Part shown: piece after piece, positions 1 through 13,500 of the stretch | How the letters are laid out: every line of letters begins with the position of its first letter | Position numbering within the stretch: the stretch's first letter is position 1 | NCBI RefSeq assembly: GCF_020740795.1 | Contig: NC_067291.1 | Coordinates: forward strand, 12,094,780-12,158,779 | Reading direction: 5' to 3' | Length of the DNA: 64,000 nucleotides | DNA from: Apus apus | Taxonomy: Eukaryota; Chordata; Aves; Apodiformes; Apodidae | The notes under the pieces: generated by a model | Databases searched by the model: none | What the model was told of the DNA's origin: nothing | The model's input: only the letters and a program-made list of their open reading frames with translations | Program-made: the position numbers and the translations under genes

Positions 1-133
1 GACACAGGTGGGTTTGTACCGGGTGATAACGTCCAACAGCTCCACTGCAATCTAATCATCAAGCAACATTTACCTTGGAGAAAAAAACCAAAACACCTCT
101 CTCAAGCAGTTTGTTACCTCAGCAGCTGCAAGA

Positions 134-1447
134 TTGGATGATAGTAAGGATCTAGAAAATGCACACTTATGTGGCCTCATGTTCATAACCCCATTTCAGC
201 ATGGGTTTATGAAAGGCAGGTCCTGCCTGACAAACCTGATCTCCTTTTACAACCTGACAACCCGACTGTTGGACCAGGGAAAGGCTGTGGATATTGTCTA
301 TCTGAACCTCCAAAAAGCATTTGACATGGTTCCCCATAGAAATCTCATAAAAAAACTGGCAGCTCGTGGCCTGGATGAGCACACGATCTGTTGGATCAAG
401 TATTGGCTGGACACTTAGGCACAAAGAGTGGTGGTCAATGGAGTCACATCCAGCTGGGGCCAGTCACAAGTGGTGTTCCTCAGGGCTCGGTGTTGAGACT
501 GTTTCTGTTTAGTATCTTCATTGATGATCTTGATAAGGACATAGAGTGTATTATCAGTAAGTTTGCAGATGACACCAAGCTAGGCAGGAGTGTTGATCTG
601 CATGAGGATAGGGAGGTTCTACAGGGAGACTTTGATATATTGGATTGTTGGGCTAATATTACTGGTCTGGGCTTCAACAAGGCCAATGCCGGGTCCTGCA
701 CTTGGGCCACAACAACCCCAGGCAACGCTCCAGGCTTGGGGAAGTGTGGCTGGAAAGTGTCTGGCAGAAAAGGACCTGGGAATTCTAATTGACAAGAGGC
801 TGAATATGAGACAGCAGTGTGCCCAGATGGCCAAGAAAGCCAGTGGCATCCTGGCTTGTATTAGAAATAGTGTGACCAGCAGAAGTAGAGAGGTGATTGT
901 CCCCTTGTACTCAGCACTGGTGAGGCCACACCTAGAGTATTGTGTCCAGTTCTGGGCACCTCAATTCAAGAGAGATATCAAGGTGCTGGAGCGAGTACAG
1001 AGGAGGGCAATGAAGCTGGTGAAGGGCCTAGAGAATAAATCTTATGAAGAATGCTTGGAGGAGCTAGGAATGTTTAGTTTGAGAAAGAGGAGGCTGAGGG
1101 GAGACCTCATCTGTCTCTACAACTACCTGCAAGGTCTTTGTAGAGAGGTTGGTGCTGGTCTCTTTTGACAGGTAATTAGCAACAGGACAAGAGGGAATGG
1201 CTTCAAGCTGCAACAGGGGAGGTTTAGACTGAACATTAGGGAAAAAATTTCACAGAAAGAGTGGTTAGACACTGGAATAGGCTGCCCAGGGAGGTGGTTG
1301 AGTCACCATCCCTGGATGTGTTTAAGGGTTGTTTGAATGTGGTGTTGGTGGATGTGGTTTAGGGGAGAACTTTGTAGAGTAGGGATGATGGTTGGACTTG
1401 GTGATCCCAAGGGTCTTTTCCAACCAGAATAGTTCTATGATTCTATA
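134..1447 (+). mobile_element. CR1 LINE fragment with decayed reverse transcriptase ORF
   Basis: A 5'-truncated, non-autonomous-looking copy of the chicken-repeat-1 family. Three overlapping open stretches (134-418, 391-792, 590-1168) in two frames read as CR1 ORF2. First come the G-R-S-C-L-T-N-L and K-A-F-D palm motifs, then the F-A-D-D catalytic motif encoded at 562-573, then the C-terminal region with [11 protein letters not shown] and an L-R-G-D-L-I block. The frame breaks and a stop after 418 show that it is dead. The end near 1430-1447 carries the typical avian CR1 3' tail (gttctatgattctat). Being on the + strand, it lies in the same direction as ADAMTSL3, inside what is presumably one of its introns. 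The left boundary is uncertain: 1-133 could also belong to it. Confidence 0.9.
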
Positions 1448-3472
1448 TATTTATGTGATCTTATATATTTATATGGCCTGCCATCCACAAGTCTGAACTT
1501 TGTTTCACTTCTAGCTTTGTTCACCAGCCACCACTAAAAACATACACACACCCTTTAGTGTTGAACTGCTAATGAGGGTTAGTGGTCTGTTTAAAAAAAA
1601 TTAAATGGATGAGACTTGTTAACATATTTATAAGTATGCACTGGGTTTAATTCCATGTTGGAATAACTAGTGTAAACAGAGCACAGCCTGAAATATTTTA
1701 ATTTGTGTTTTTAAAGTTACACTTACTGTGTCTGTAAGCTGGATTTTGGAAAAGGAAGATTTAATACTGGAACACTTCCCTAAAAATAAATATTTGGAAC
1801 CCGGTAACTTATTAAAAACAGGACGCTACTTTAATAATTTTAGTAAACTGAGTGTCTAAAGCAATTAATTTGTTGTACCACGTGAAATGGTTGGAAGAAC
1901 CATGTATCTGGATAACGAGTCCTGATTTAAAATCTGTGTAATTATGGAACCATTATATCCCCACAGGTCTGAACTCATTACCCAAAACATTGAAAATAAC
2001 CATTTTGTTTTATAAGCATAAGAATGCACTCTAGGGTGTAGTTCATATAGTGTACACACTTATTGAATGCTTGAAGCATTTAGCTTTTCACCTATTTCTT
2101 CATAGCATATTTGAAGCTTATGTATATTAGAAGCATGCAGTTTTCCAAATATCATGTGTGTCACCAGTGTAGTGGTCATTTATGTACCTACCAAGTGGAA
2201 TAGTAGTGATGACTTCAGATTCAGGCAGGCTGAGAAGCATTTTGTTTTGTGTCTCGGTTTCCTGGCTCATCAGCTCATTCTGCAGGCTCTGAGTTTTTCC
2301 TCTGTCACATACCAAAAGGCTGGGTCACCAAGCACAATTGAATTGTTTTCTAGCACCAATGCAAAGTGTTTCCCAGCTCTTCTCAGCTGGCCAATTTCAT
2401 CATGCATGAAACAAACTCAGGGGGTGTGCCCTTGCTCCTCCTACTGTGCTTTCTTTCTCACCTATCCAGTGTTTGCTTAGTAGGAGAGTTCATCTGATCC
2501 AAGTGGGGCACAGTAAGTCAACACAGTCCCATCCAAAACATTGCAGTCGTTCTTGTGTTGTCCTCAGTGTCCCTGTCCAGCCACTGCTGGGAAAGTCTGC
2601 CTGTGCTGGTATTCCTTCAAGCAGCTCCCCAAAAACCTTTCAGCATTCAAGGACCTGCAGCTAAGGAGAAGCTTCTTAATACCCTGGATTTTCATACCCA
2701 GGCTGCATGAATCTATATGCAGTTACTGTCTGCTTTTGTCAATTTACCTGATTACTATATTCAACCTTTCAAAATTTTGACTTATTTCTCTTTTTCCTCT
2801 CTCTCCTCCCTGCTTTTTTGGCACAACACTGAGAAGCTCAAAGAAATGACCCTCAGCCAAAGATTACAGGGTGGCTTTGCTTCTTGCACGTGCTTGTGTC
2901 TTCATTGACTCTTTCACCTCCTGTGTTCCTATCCATTTGGCCTGACTCTATCAGACAACCAGCATGGCCAGCTGGCAATTTCAATAAAAGTCAAGGGGAG
3001 CTTTACTTTTTGGGTAGGTTTTATTCTGTTTAGGTCATTCTGCACTCTACAGGGTTCAAATACAGGGGAAGTGATGTTGTCTTCAAATTTATTAATTCTG
3101 TCTTTCCATTCTTGTCATGCCTAGCCTTTCTGAGGCAGAAATAGGAAATATAACCATTATATATAAAATCCATATATACATTTATGTATGTGCACACTAC
3201 CTACATTCTCCATATAGGTATATGTTGCCTGTATCTTTTTATTGTTAGGAGACTTGAGAAAGAAGCAATAGAATTCTTGGCTAGAGCAGGAGATTGTGTG
3301 GTTTCATGTTTTTCATATTTTTGCATTTCTGTGACTCAGATAAAAGCTCAGGCTGTTGCAATCTGACTTGAACAAAATCAGGAAAAACTCTGTCAAATAT
3401 TCTGTAAAAAGCAGATTTTGTAAGCATGAGTGCCAATGGCCAGATACTTTTCAGCATTTCTTTTTCTTTCAG
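1448..3472. other. ADAMTSL3: Presumed ADAMTSL3 intron, no gene seen
   Basis: AT-rich DNA between the CR1 copy and the first recognisable ADAMTSL3 exon. Open reading stretches here are short and resemble no protein I know. It ends in a polypyrimidine tract and acceptor at 3461-3472. Confidence 0.6.
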
Positions 3473-4553
3473 AGATTAAACCAAAGCTTCCAGAAAAGCA
3501 CTCTGCTCAAGGACCTCAGATTGTCAGCATTCACCGAGTTTACATCCAAACAAGACAAGAGAAGCGCATTAACTTCACCATAGGGAGCCGAGCCTACTTA
3601 CTTCCAAAAACATCTGTTGTAATTAAGTGCCCTGTCCGAAGGTTCCAGAAATCCCTCATCCGGTGGGAGAAAGATGGACAACACTTACAAAACTCTAAAA
3701 GACTTGGCATCACGAAGTCAGGCTCGCTGAAAATACACAGTCTTGAAGCAAGCAATATTGGTGTGTACCGATGTATTGCAGGCTCTGTGCATGAGACCTT
3801 TGTCCTCAAACTCATTGGTACTGACAACAGATTGATAGAGCCACCAAACCTCAGAAAGCATGCCAGTGAGACCAGTAATGAAGATCACAATGAGGCCAAC
3901 AGCTTTGGGGCCAAATGGCATAAAATGAGCAAAATGTGGCAAATATGGAGTAAGAAGAATGAGCTCTATCTGGGAGACAGGCAAGTAAATGATCAGCCAT
4001 TTCTGCGAAATCTTGAAGCTTTTGGGAGCAATTCAGCAGAAGGCTTCAGCTCTCATGAATTCAAGAATAAACGACTGGAGGCAGCAGTTCTCCAAAGTGC
4101 CTACAGCATGGACACCGTGCAGTTTGAGGAACTGATAAGGAACATGAGCCAGCTCATTGAAACTGGAGAAGTCAATGATGACTTGGCTTCCCAGTTAATT
4201 TATCAATTAGTAGCTGAGTTATCTAAGTCTCCACAACCAACTACTGAAAAATGGAAGAGGACCCAGGATGACAAACTTGCCTCAAAAATCACAGGAAAAT
4301 CACCTAATGAATCTGACCGTTCCAGCACAAAAAACGTTGATAAGTTAATGTTGGATCAGAAGGTTCCAGTTATTATGAGGCAAAAGGAAATTCCTCAAGT
4401 TTCCTTCAACAAAACAGTAACAGTACGAATTGGAAATACAGTTTTTCTGACCAAGAATACTCATGCTGTCAATCTCCTGTGTGAAACAGCTGGGATGAGT
4501 GAAGTGAAATACACTTGGACAAAAGATGGCAAGACATTAAAAGCCTCTGAGAA
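3473..4553 (+). CDS. ADAMTSL3: ADAMTSL3 large exon: first Ig-like domain, linker and start of second Ig domain
   Basis: A 1,081-bp exon entered in phase 1 after the acceptor at 3471-3472 (tttctttcag) and left in phase 2 at the donor GTAAGT (4554). Early residues form an Ig-like domain: I-K-C-P-V (B strand), I-R-W-E-K-D-G (C strand), then S-N-I-G-V-Y-R-C (F strand). About 200 polar residues without obvious domain follow. The exon ends with a second Ig start (L-L-C-E-T-A-G, then Y-T-W-T-K-D-G). A single large exon of this kind is typical of ADAMTSL1/3. Confidence 0.92.
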
Positions 4554-7500
4554 GTAAGTAAAGATCTTCTATTTTTTAATGACTTCTTATGTCCATATCC
4601 ACTGTACAAATTCACCCTGCTGTTGTAAAAATGAGATACGCAGGAATGTTGCGCCTTCTGTCTTTTTATTTAAGTAACTTATTTTTTATCTTTCAAGCAT
4701 CTGTCACTTTTTTTGCCTTTACTGACATCCAAGTGTATGTCTTTTTCCATGGTATCCCATGGGAGGATTGACTTATCTTACTGGGTGAAGTGTTTTGGGT
4801 GTCCTAACTGTGGATTTTGTGATCTGCCTTAATTATTTCAGCCGCATCAGAAAATGAATGGATTTATACTCAAATTAAGAAGCCTATTGGGTTCATTCAT
4901 ATACTAAATACAGTGGAAACATTCATTAAAAGCTACTGCTTTGGCATAGATGAAAGAAGTCTTTCTTCTTATTAATTTTAAGGAGGGAAAATCACTGAGT
5001 GGTCAGGGTTGGAAAGGACCTCTGATGATCATGTAGTCCAAATCCTCTGCTAAAGTAAGATCATGTACAGTAATATATCACTGGTACCTTCGCCATCTTT
5101 CAACACCATACATTTTTAGGTGTAACTGTAGCTGTATAACCTTAATTTAAAAAGAATGAATGAGCTTTCATGGTTTTTTTTTCCAATGCTTTAGATTTTA
5201 CAAATATTTTTGTTGAGGACAGTGGAATACAAAATAATGAAGAGCTTGTCTTGCCATCACATTTGAGAACTATACTTGAAGAACAAGTTCAACAAGTGTT
5301 ATATTCTGATATTTGCTCAAGACTGAGCAAATACTTTTACTTCATTGCTGATAAATTAGAAGCTCACCTGATAATACTAGCACTAACTTTGTGTGTGAAC
5401 CTCTTGGAATTATAGCTCTTGAGTAATGAAAAAAAAACGATTCTGAGATGATAAAGGGGCTATTGGATATTTCTCAACACACTTAACTGATTAAATGCAC
5501 TGCCAAGAAAAATACACTTCTGCAGGGCAATCAATTAAAGCAAAGACACAAAAACTAAACCATTTTTTTAAGTGCAAATGTTTTTGGAACCACGTAGCTC
5601 CCACCAGTTATATTTATTTTGTGACATACATATAATTTCCCATTAATTTGTTGCAAGTAATAGTTTCATTTTTTGGACATTATCGTGTTTTGTTTATGCA
5701 TGAGTATCTGTTTGATTCGTAATGTCTACTTTCAGAAATTGCCTTAATTTTAGCCCAGAGTGGTATTCTTGCACTTAGGGGTTATTTTGGGAAACTAGGA
5801 TTCTTTCCTATTTTATTTTTTTTTTCACAGTAAAGTTTCTTACACAAATCCATAGATATGCGTGTGCACTTAAAAGCAAGTGACATTAATAGCATAACAT
5901 CTGTAAGAGAATGTGAGGTGGTAAATGGGCTGTTTTATTTCTTGGGTTTGTAAAAGTTGATATTTGAGCCATATATGAAGTTGCTTGTTTTGTTGAGGCA
6001 CAAATGCTTTTAATATGTTTGTATCTCTTACTTCTTTAAGTGTACCCAGTGTGGGGGAATGGCAGAGCTACAGATTTTTTGGATGTGATGAGTGTATAGC
6101 TTAACTTATCAGGAAGGTAGCAAGGGGAAAAAATCCAGGCTGCTGTTATCAGCTTCTGCCCCAGTCTGTGATGTTCTCTCTCATGCCTTGCCCCTCAGAT
6201 GGTAGGTAAGGTATTCAAGACACCTGTGGGTTTTTGGAGGAAGACTTTACCTTTAATGATGAAAATATTAAAATCAAACAACCTAAACACCCCCAAACAA
6301 ACAGACAAAACCAAAATAAGCCCCCTCCCCTGAATAAACAACTTAGAGTAATTGGGAAGTCAGATTAGACCATATATTTCTGAATACTCCAATCATCCTG
6401 AAAACCAAACTTGTTCTGGAGAGATGGATTTCTTTCTAAGCCTAATACTTTCAATTGTGGTAGTCTGATTTATTCATGTTGTTGTTCCTGAGGGATTCTG
6501 GTTTTGGAGTAGCAAACTCACTGTCCTCCCAAGGGCTGAAGAATGATCCATGCATGTATTGTTTAGTGTTCCCCCTTTGTCACCAAAGAGGAAGCAGAAC
6601 TGTTACTGCATGCACTGCTCCACAGTGATAAAACACCTAAAAAGGCTTTGGCTGATACATCTAACTCTTGCAAGAAGATTCAGCTGAGTTTGTCCCCAGG
6701 ATAGTAACCCTTGTGTCTCCTTCAATATTCTGCAGAGTGATCCTGGACACCATTGGAAAACTGCAGATTCAGAATCCTACAGAAAGGGAACTTGGTACAT
6801 ATGGATGCCTGGTGGTTAATGACTTTGGCTTTGATATGGAAACATCATTGCTATTGCATGCAGGTAAGAATGTAACACCCACAGATTTGGGCATGCATTT
6901 TATGGGTTTTTTTATATATAAGCATCCATCTCCACTCAGGTGTGAAATAGTTTCTTTTGCTGGCAACCCTTGACAGTCTGCCTGATGTAAAAGGCAGCAG
7001 TAAAATGGTCCTGTTGTTTTAAAACTACACTTGGTGGAAACTGAGTCTGCTTGTATCTATTTCACCAGTATATTCTGGTTGCTGCTTTGCAAACTGAATT
7101 CTGTTCCAAACTTTTAAATACAGGATCTATATTTAAAAGTCAAAGAAAGCTCTTGAAACTGATTATCCCTTTAATTTCAAAGAGATTCCCGTCATCTTGT
7201 CCTCTGAATTAAATGTTACAAACCTGGGAGCCAGCAGTGTTTCGGCAGTTGTTGGAGGCACAATTATGGCAAGAACTGGAGCAAATATTCTGGTTGAATG
7301 TCCAGTGAAAGGTAAGTAAGAACTCCACTGAAGTTCCCTGTAATGTTGGAATCAGAAGTTTACCTTAAGTCTTGAAAGAAACAAACAATTAAGGCAGAAA
7401 ATAATTGATCATTAGTCATTTTTTATTAGGCATGTCACCCACACCAGTCCTAATTCTTTTCTATCTGTCACTTTAATTTATACACACATGTATTTATATG

Positions 7501-10500
7501 CTCAAACACACTTTCCTTTAACAATACTTTTCTTTCCATGAAGTGATCTGAGGCTCCACTACAGAGCTTAAACCAACCAGAGTGCATGACTATCTTGCTG
7601 CAAATGTGGCCAGCTGACTTGCTCATCAGAGAACTTTCTTTATCCCTACTTGAGATGCACACATGTCTAGACTATTGTTAAAACTGAAAATGAAATCTGC
7701 AGCCATAGCTTAATAGAACTTTAAACCTGACAGTGAAGTAAACTTACCTTTTAGAGCCATCAGTCTGCAGCTGCAGTAAGGAAACAAAGAAAAGTGCCGA
7801 GCCATGAGAGCACACGGATATTTTCTAGCTCAACATCTGTGGAGCAGCATTAATGTTAATCAGAAGCTAAATGCATTAAGCAGCTCACCGCTTCATTTTA
7901 TTTTCTAGTCCTTTGTTGGGAAGGTAGATATTTTCTTTTTGATCCCAGTTATTGGCTGTTAAGTTTAAATTGTAAGATTTAAGTCCCAGCAGCGGTACTC
8001 TGTCAAATATTTAATAGGCTACGTTCAGCCTTCGGTGCCTTGTTGAAGATGATGTATGAAAGTGCTAATAACAGTGAACATTGCAACTGAGTGCAGAGAA
8101 ACTGCAGAGAAGTCAGAGCTGTTCATGTTGCGGGGGGAGTGAGTATCAGAAAGCGTGTTGATACTGAGCTAGAGTAGTGATAGAATTATATATATATGCA
8201 AATAGTTCTGCACACAATAGTGGCGCCAGGCTGACATCTATTAGGACATGTAGCTCTGCTATTCGCTGTTGTACCAAGACTAATTCTTTGATGAAGTAAT
8301 ATTTTCCAGCTATAGTTTGGCAATGCTATGTATAACTGACCTACATCTCAAATTCAGCAGAGAGTTAATGTCACACTGTTAATATTAATATTGTTTGGAT
8401 GGGTAAGCAGCTAGCAATTTAAATATAAATTAATATTTTCACATGGGACTGTAGATTTCCAAATGCTTTAGAACTGTGTATTTTCATGAGCCAAACTTTA
8501 GTTATACTAAGACACCAGTGTTGACTTAAAAAATGATTTATCTAATTGCTTTATTTCCTGTAACTGCCAAGGAAGTAAGTATTGTTGTTTGTGAATAGAA
8601 CAGAGCTTGCATGTCTTAATATGTCCCTAAGCCTAGGAGCAGAAAACCTATGAAATGGTATAAGCAGAGTTTTTCTGATCATCTTTCCTAAATTAAAAGT
8701 AGTAAACCACTAATTTTAGAAGACTGAATTTAATAGCACTTTATGCTAATATGTTTGTTTAATAGGTGGGACCCAACAATATGTCTATTTGCAGTGTAGT
8801 AGGATGAGAACTTTGTAGTGAACGCTAATGAAACATCATGTGAATTATCAGACAAGCAAGAAAAATACTATTGCTCTAAATACTCAAAGTCCTTTTCCTA
8901 TAAGCTGAAAATGTGGGCTTGTGAGAGTCCTTTTCTCCTCATCAGACACGTTAAGCAGATAATCTGATCTGTTGGACTCTTGGTAACTCACAAAACAGTT
9001 TTCCTTAAGAGCCATCTGATGAACAAGGTGTCTGTGTGTGTGAAGAATATTAGTGCCATGCCACTAGTAGAATTCTGAAATTGCTTGTAAATTTCTTGCC
9101 TGTGATAATTTCTGAGTTTATTTTCTTTCTGTAGGCTGAATAACCTGTAGTACTTTTTTATAGTTGTTCAAACCATTGTTTTCTCAGTGAATAAATCGGC
9201 ATATGGAGTTCTACCAGTGCAAGGCTTATTCAGGAATTTTCTTTCAGAAATGCATTTAAAAATTATGCACATAAGCGAAGTGGTAAAATAATGGTTCCTT
9301 TAGGAGAGAATATCATGACGTAGAACTTCAGCTGGAAGTAGGGGCAGGCTACCCAAGAATATGACAAAGGCAGTTGTGAAAGTTAGAGAGGTGATGCTCT
9401 CAGGAAAGGTTTCCCAGCTTCCTCTACTGGCCGGGTGATGGCTGTGCAATAAACCCTTTAATTATTCAAGACCTGAAGAGAACCGTGTGTTCCAATTCAG
9501 GGGCTCTGGGTTCCTTAGGCCACATACCACAGGACAGCTCGTGTTGGGTGGTTTGAACAGGAAGGACATGAAGTTTCATATTACATGCAGTATCAGCCAG
9601 CTGATCAGGTTTTTTCTTTTTTCATTGTTACTGATTTAGCTCTTTTTGTTCTTTTGAAAGTCTTTATTGCACACTCCAAAAATAATAGTAAGAATTAAAA
9701 AAAACCTCTGACGTGCTAAAGAGCAGTGAATCCTAATCAATAGAACATGAAACAATAGATGAAGAAAAGTTAACTAAACTGCTGAAGCTAATAGTATCAC
9801 TTTATTGTCTTTTTAATTTATAACAAAACTACTTTTCCACTAATTATAATGAATTCAATTTTTATAGCTCCCAAACGAGCATATGCTAGAAGATATTAAT
9901 AACGTTCTGGATAGATTCATATTTCATTCTTACAGCCAAGAGCTTTTCAATCAACACACATGGTATAAATATCAATACTGGTTGCTCCAAATTGCTCTTG
10001 GATAACATTTATTGTATTTTCAGAAAAAGAGTGTCTTGTGATTATTACTAAAATAAACTAAAACTGTCAGACTTCATTTATTGTGAAACCTTGAAAGTTC
10101 TAAGTTTAATAAGGGGAAAAAAATATTTAAAAGCTGTATAAAGTATGCATTGTCTGCCACCTGCTGGTGAGAGATTGGAAGGGAAATCTACTGTTCTGAG
10201 GTTGTTTATACTATGTCCGTTATATTGCGTCTCTCAAATACCTTGGCAGAGGCTTTTAAAAGTAGGAACTTCGTCTTCATCCAAATTCTGCATATTTTGG
10301 CTCTCTAAGAATAACATATTGACTAAAAAATTGTAAGAAATACACAAAACCTGTTGAATCAGGGTCATCTTTTTGCACAGACGTTTCACAAAGACGGACC
10401 AGCTACTTGCTGTCAGTGTTGGAACTTGAAACAGGTCCAGAATAAATCAAGAATTTGATTTTCCATCTGTTCCTTCATTTACCCACACTATTCCAAATGT

Positions 10501-13500
10501 AACTTTGATGCTGTTCTTTGTCTTCTATACTTAACCCCTCAGAAGGCTTCTCAGTGAAGAAAAACAGCAAGTTTAATACATAGAATTCTGGCTCTTAATT
10601 TTTTTTAGAAGGTTTTTTTTTCTGTGTGTTTTTTTTTTTTTTTTTCCTAAAATATGTTGGTAATGGATTTCAAAGGTTAAAGGAGTAAGTATGAATTTAT
10701 TTTATGAGGAAGGGATGACACTATTTATAATTAGTATAATAAAAGAAAAATCTTTTGATCTTGTGCTTCTTCTAATTGTAAGTGCATCTACATTAGAGTT
10801 TTTGTTTGGATCAGGCATAACCAGGAAGGACTGAAAGATCTACTTCAAAAGCTTAATTGTGCTTTGCTTTGTGTCTTGCAACTGGAAACCTGAACACTTG
10901 AATCCCTTTGAATAGAACTAAACAGAAGGGTGTGCCTGGGGACTATACCTCTTACTTTCCACGTACTAATGTGCAGTAAGTCCAAGGGTCCAGGCAAGAT
11001 TCCCAGCATAGTCCAAATAAATCCTCATCCAAACACACATCAAGTGTGCTTTGGCACCTTGGTATCAGCTATTCCTCCTTACAAGCACGTTTCTGATACC
11101 CTCTGCTACTTGCTAATGTAGATGTAGCCTACAGAGTTCATGGGAGAAAAAAACCAATAAATTGGAATGTTTTTACAGCATTGCTTTTTTTGGTATACCT
11201 TCCTCCCTTTCTCTCCCTGCTTTCATTTTCTGGGCAGGGTTTTCCTTCAAATTCCCTATTCAGGAAGGGTTAAGAAGGATTGTGTTAGGGGGAGGTAAAA
11301 TTTTAGCAATCTATTAGAGTTCTTGGAATGATCAGAAAACATGTGGGTAATCCCTTGACAGTTCCTACTTCCATTTGCAAAAAGCTGTCAAGAAATTCCC
11401 TAGGCAAAGTTTAACAAATTCTCATAGTGTAAAATAAGAGGTTAGCTTGTTGGATAATACCTGATTAAATGGTTGGAAGGAACATATGGCTGATTTTACA
11501 GTGGAGAGAAGTTACCAGTAGAGTTTCCCAAGATTTTGCTCTGGGATTTGTGATGTTCAGCATTTTTGTAAAAATTCTGAAAAAGAATGTGAACTGCTGG
11601 CTAAAGCTCTGAAAGATGAACATTTATAAAGGATAATGAGATCTAAAGATCTAAAACTCTCTGCAGAGTTGCAGCAACATCACACAAATAATGTTTAATA
11701 GCTAAATGAGGACAAAGGATGTGCATAATAAATGCACCTGTAGAACAAATAACATTAAATACAGACACGCACATGGCTGTACCTGAAAGACTGAGACTCA
11801 GATTGTGGAGTCATGTGGTTAGTTCCATGGGAACACCAGCACACTTAAGTTCTTTCAAGTGTCAGCCAGATAACTAAGCAGGACCCAACAGAGCTCTGTA
11901 GCAAGGGTGGAATAGAAAGGGGTCTCTTCGAGGAACATCCCTAAGAAGGTCGCCAGATGTCAGTGAGTATATCTAAATGCTGCGAGGTGTTGGTACCACC
12001 TAGGAAGAGGGACTGTTGCCTGTCTGGTACTAGAAAGCAGAAGTAATAGCTTGGAAAGACTGTGGGAGAATGGAGCAATATCTAGAGGGCAGGTTGGAGA
12101 ATCATACCAAGTGACAAAATGTCTCGCACTGCCCTTTGTCCACGATGGTTATTCCCAATAAAATTGCCAGGATTCATGCAGGTAATTTCAGTAGCAGTGT
12201 GGTTCAGGCTCTTTAGGGTTTCCTAGAAGCCAAGTGCTGAAGCCCAATTTGGATGCACATAAAGGCAGTTTGTGGCTTCTGCTGGAGAGAGTATGAAGAA
12301 GTATCAATCAAAGCAACTGCATTGTAAGTTATGCTGAATCCACTGCAGGGGTTAGTGAGTGTAGAATAAATAACAATCAGATGACATTCATCATGTATAT
12401 TACTGACCCAGAATCATTTCCTCTGAAAGATGACACGTGAATTTATCTTCCAAAGTTGGGTAAACCTTTAGTGAAGTGCAGCAAAATGTGGTTTGTGCCA
12501 GCAAAATTCTGCCTTGCTCTTGAATGGGAAATACAGAATGCTTTATGAGATCCTGCATAGCTGGGGGAAAGATTTCTGAAGACATATCCAATGTTTTAGA
12601 GCAACTAGGTAGTAGGCCAAGATTTTTATGGTGTGCAATATTTCATAGGGCTTTCAAGGTTGGAGGAAATTTGTTTTTGAACACTGAATATTTTTGGGGC
12701 ACCCTATAGTGTGGATTCCTTTTTTTTTTTCCTTCTTTTTTAAACACGTGTTTCACAGTTCCATCTGGAGCTGGAGGGTTTTTTCCGTAACATTTGCTGT
12801 CCCAGAGCCACTCACAGTGGAAAATGATGATTTTTTTAATTATTTTTTTTAATTTTTTTTTCATGGAACATTGAGTATTTTAGAACTGCTCCCGTGCTAG
12901 TGGAAAATAACCTGCGTTTGAGGTCAGAAAATTAGATTCTATTAATTTTAAAGTTTTATAGCCATTTAGGTCTATAGTAGAAATTTTAACATCAAAGGAT
13001 TTAGATCCATTTCAAGAGTACTTGTCTGATTTTTAAGTTTTTTTCTAAGACTAGGAAGGCCTGAGTTCAGGAATGCATCTTTGTTCATGAAGGACAATTC
13101 TTGATTTTTAAGCATGTGTTTGTTTGCATTTCCTAATAGGGATGGATTTAATCCTATGCTTAAGTGCATTCCTGACTTGGAGCCATAGGATATGATTGTT
13201 TGATTCCCCTATTGGCTGATGTCAGTGACGGAGCTCCCATTTGAATTGCTGGGATCAAAACTGTGCTTGGGGATTCAGAACCTTTGGCAGTCTGGATGAG
13301 TTGACACCTTTGGGCTGCATCTGCATGGAGGTGGGGTATGAAGGAAACAAAAGTGGCTACAGGCCATCTCTTACCTCTTCCCCTTTTTGTAGTGGCTGGG
13401 GATCAAACCAGGAATTCTTCAGCTTGAAAGTAGCATTTTGTTGGATGTAGATAGGGAATTACTTCCTTCCAGGGTTACAGACTAGAAGAATTACCTTTTT

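Noticed and set aside
5195-5415. Open stretch after a good-looking acceptor (ttttccaatgctttag), as a possible extra ADAMTSL3 exon
   Set aside because: The preceding exon leaves phase 2, and in that phase the stretch meets a stop after six codons. The open frame would need phase 1. The Ig domain is completed correctly by joining 4553 to 6736.
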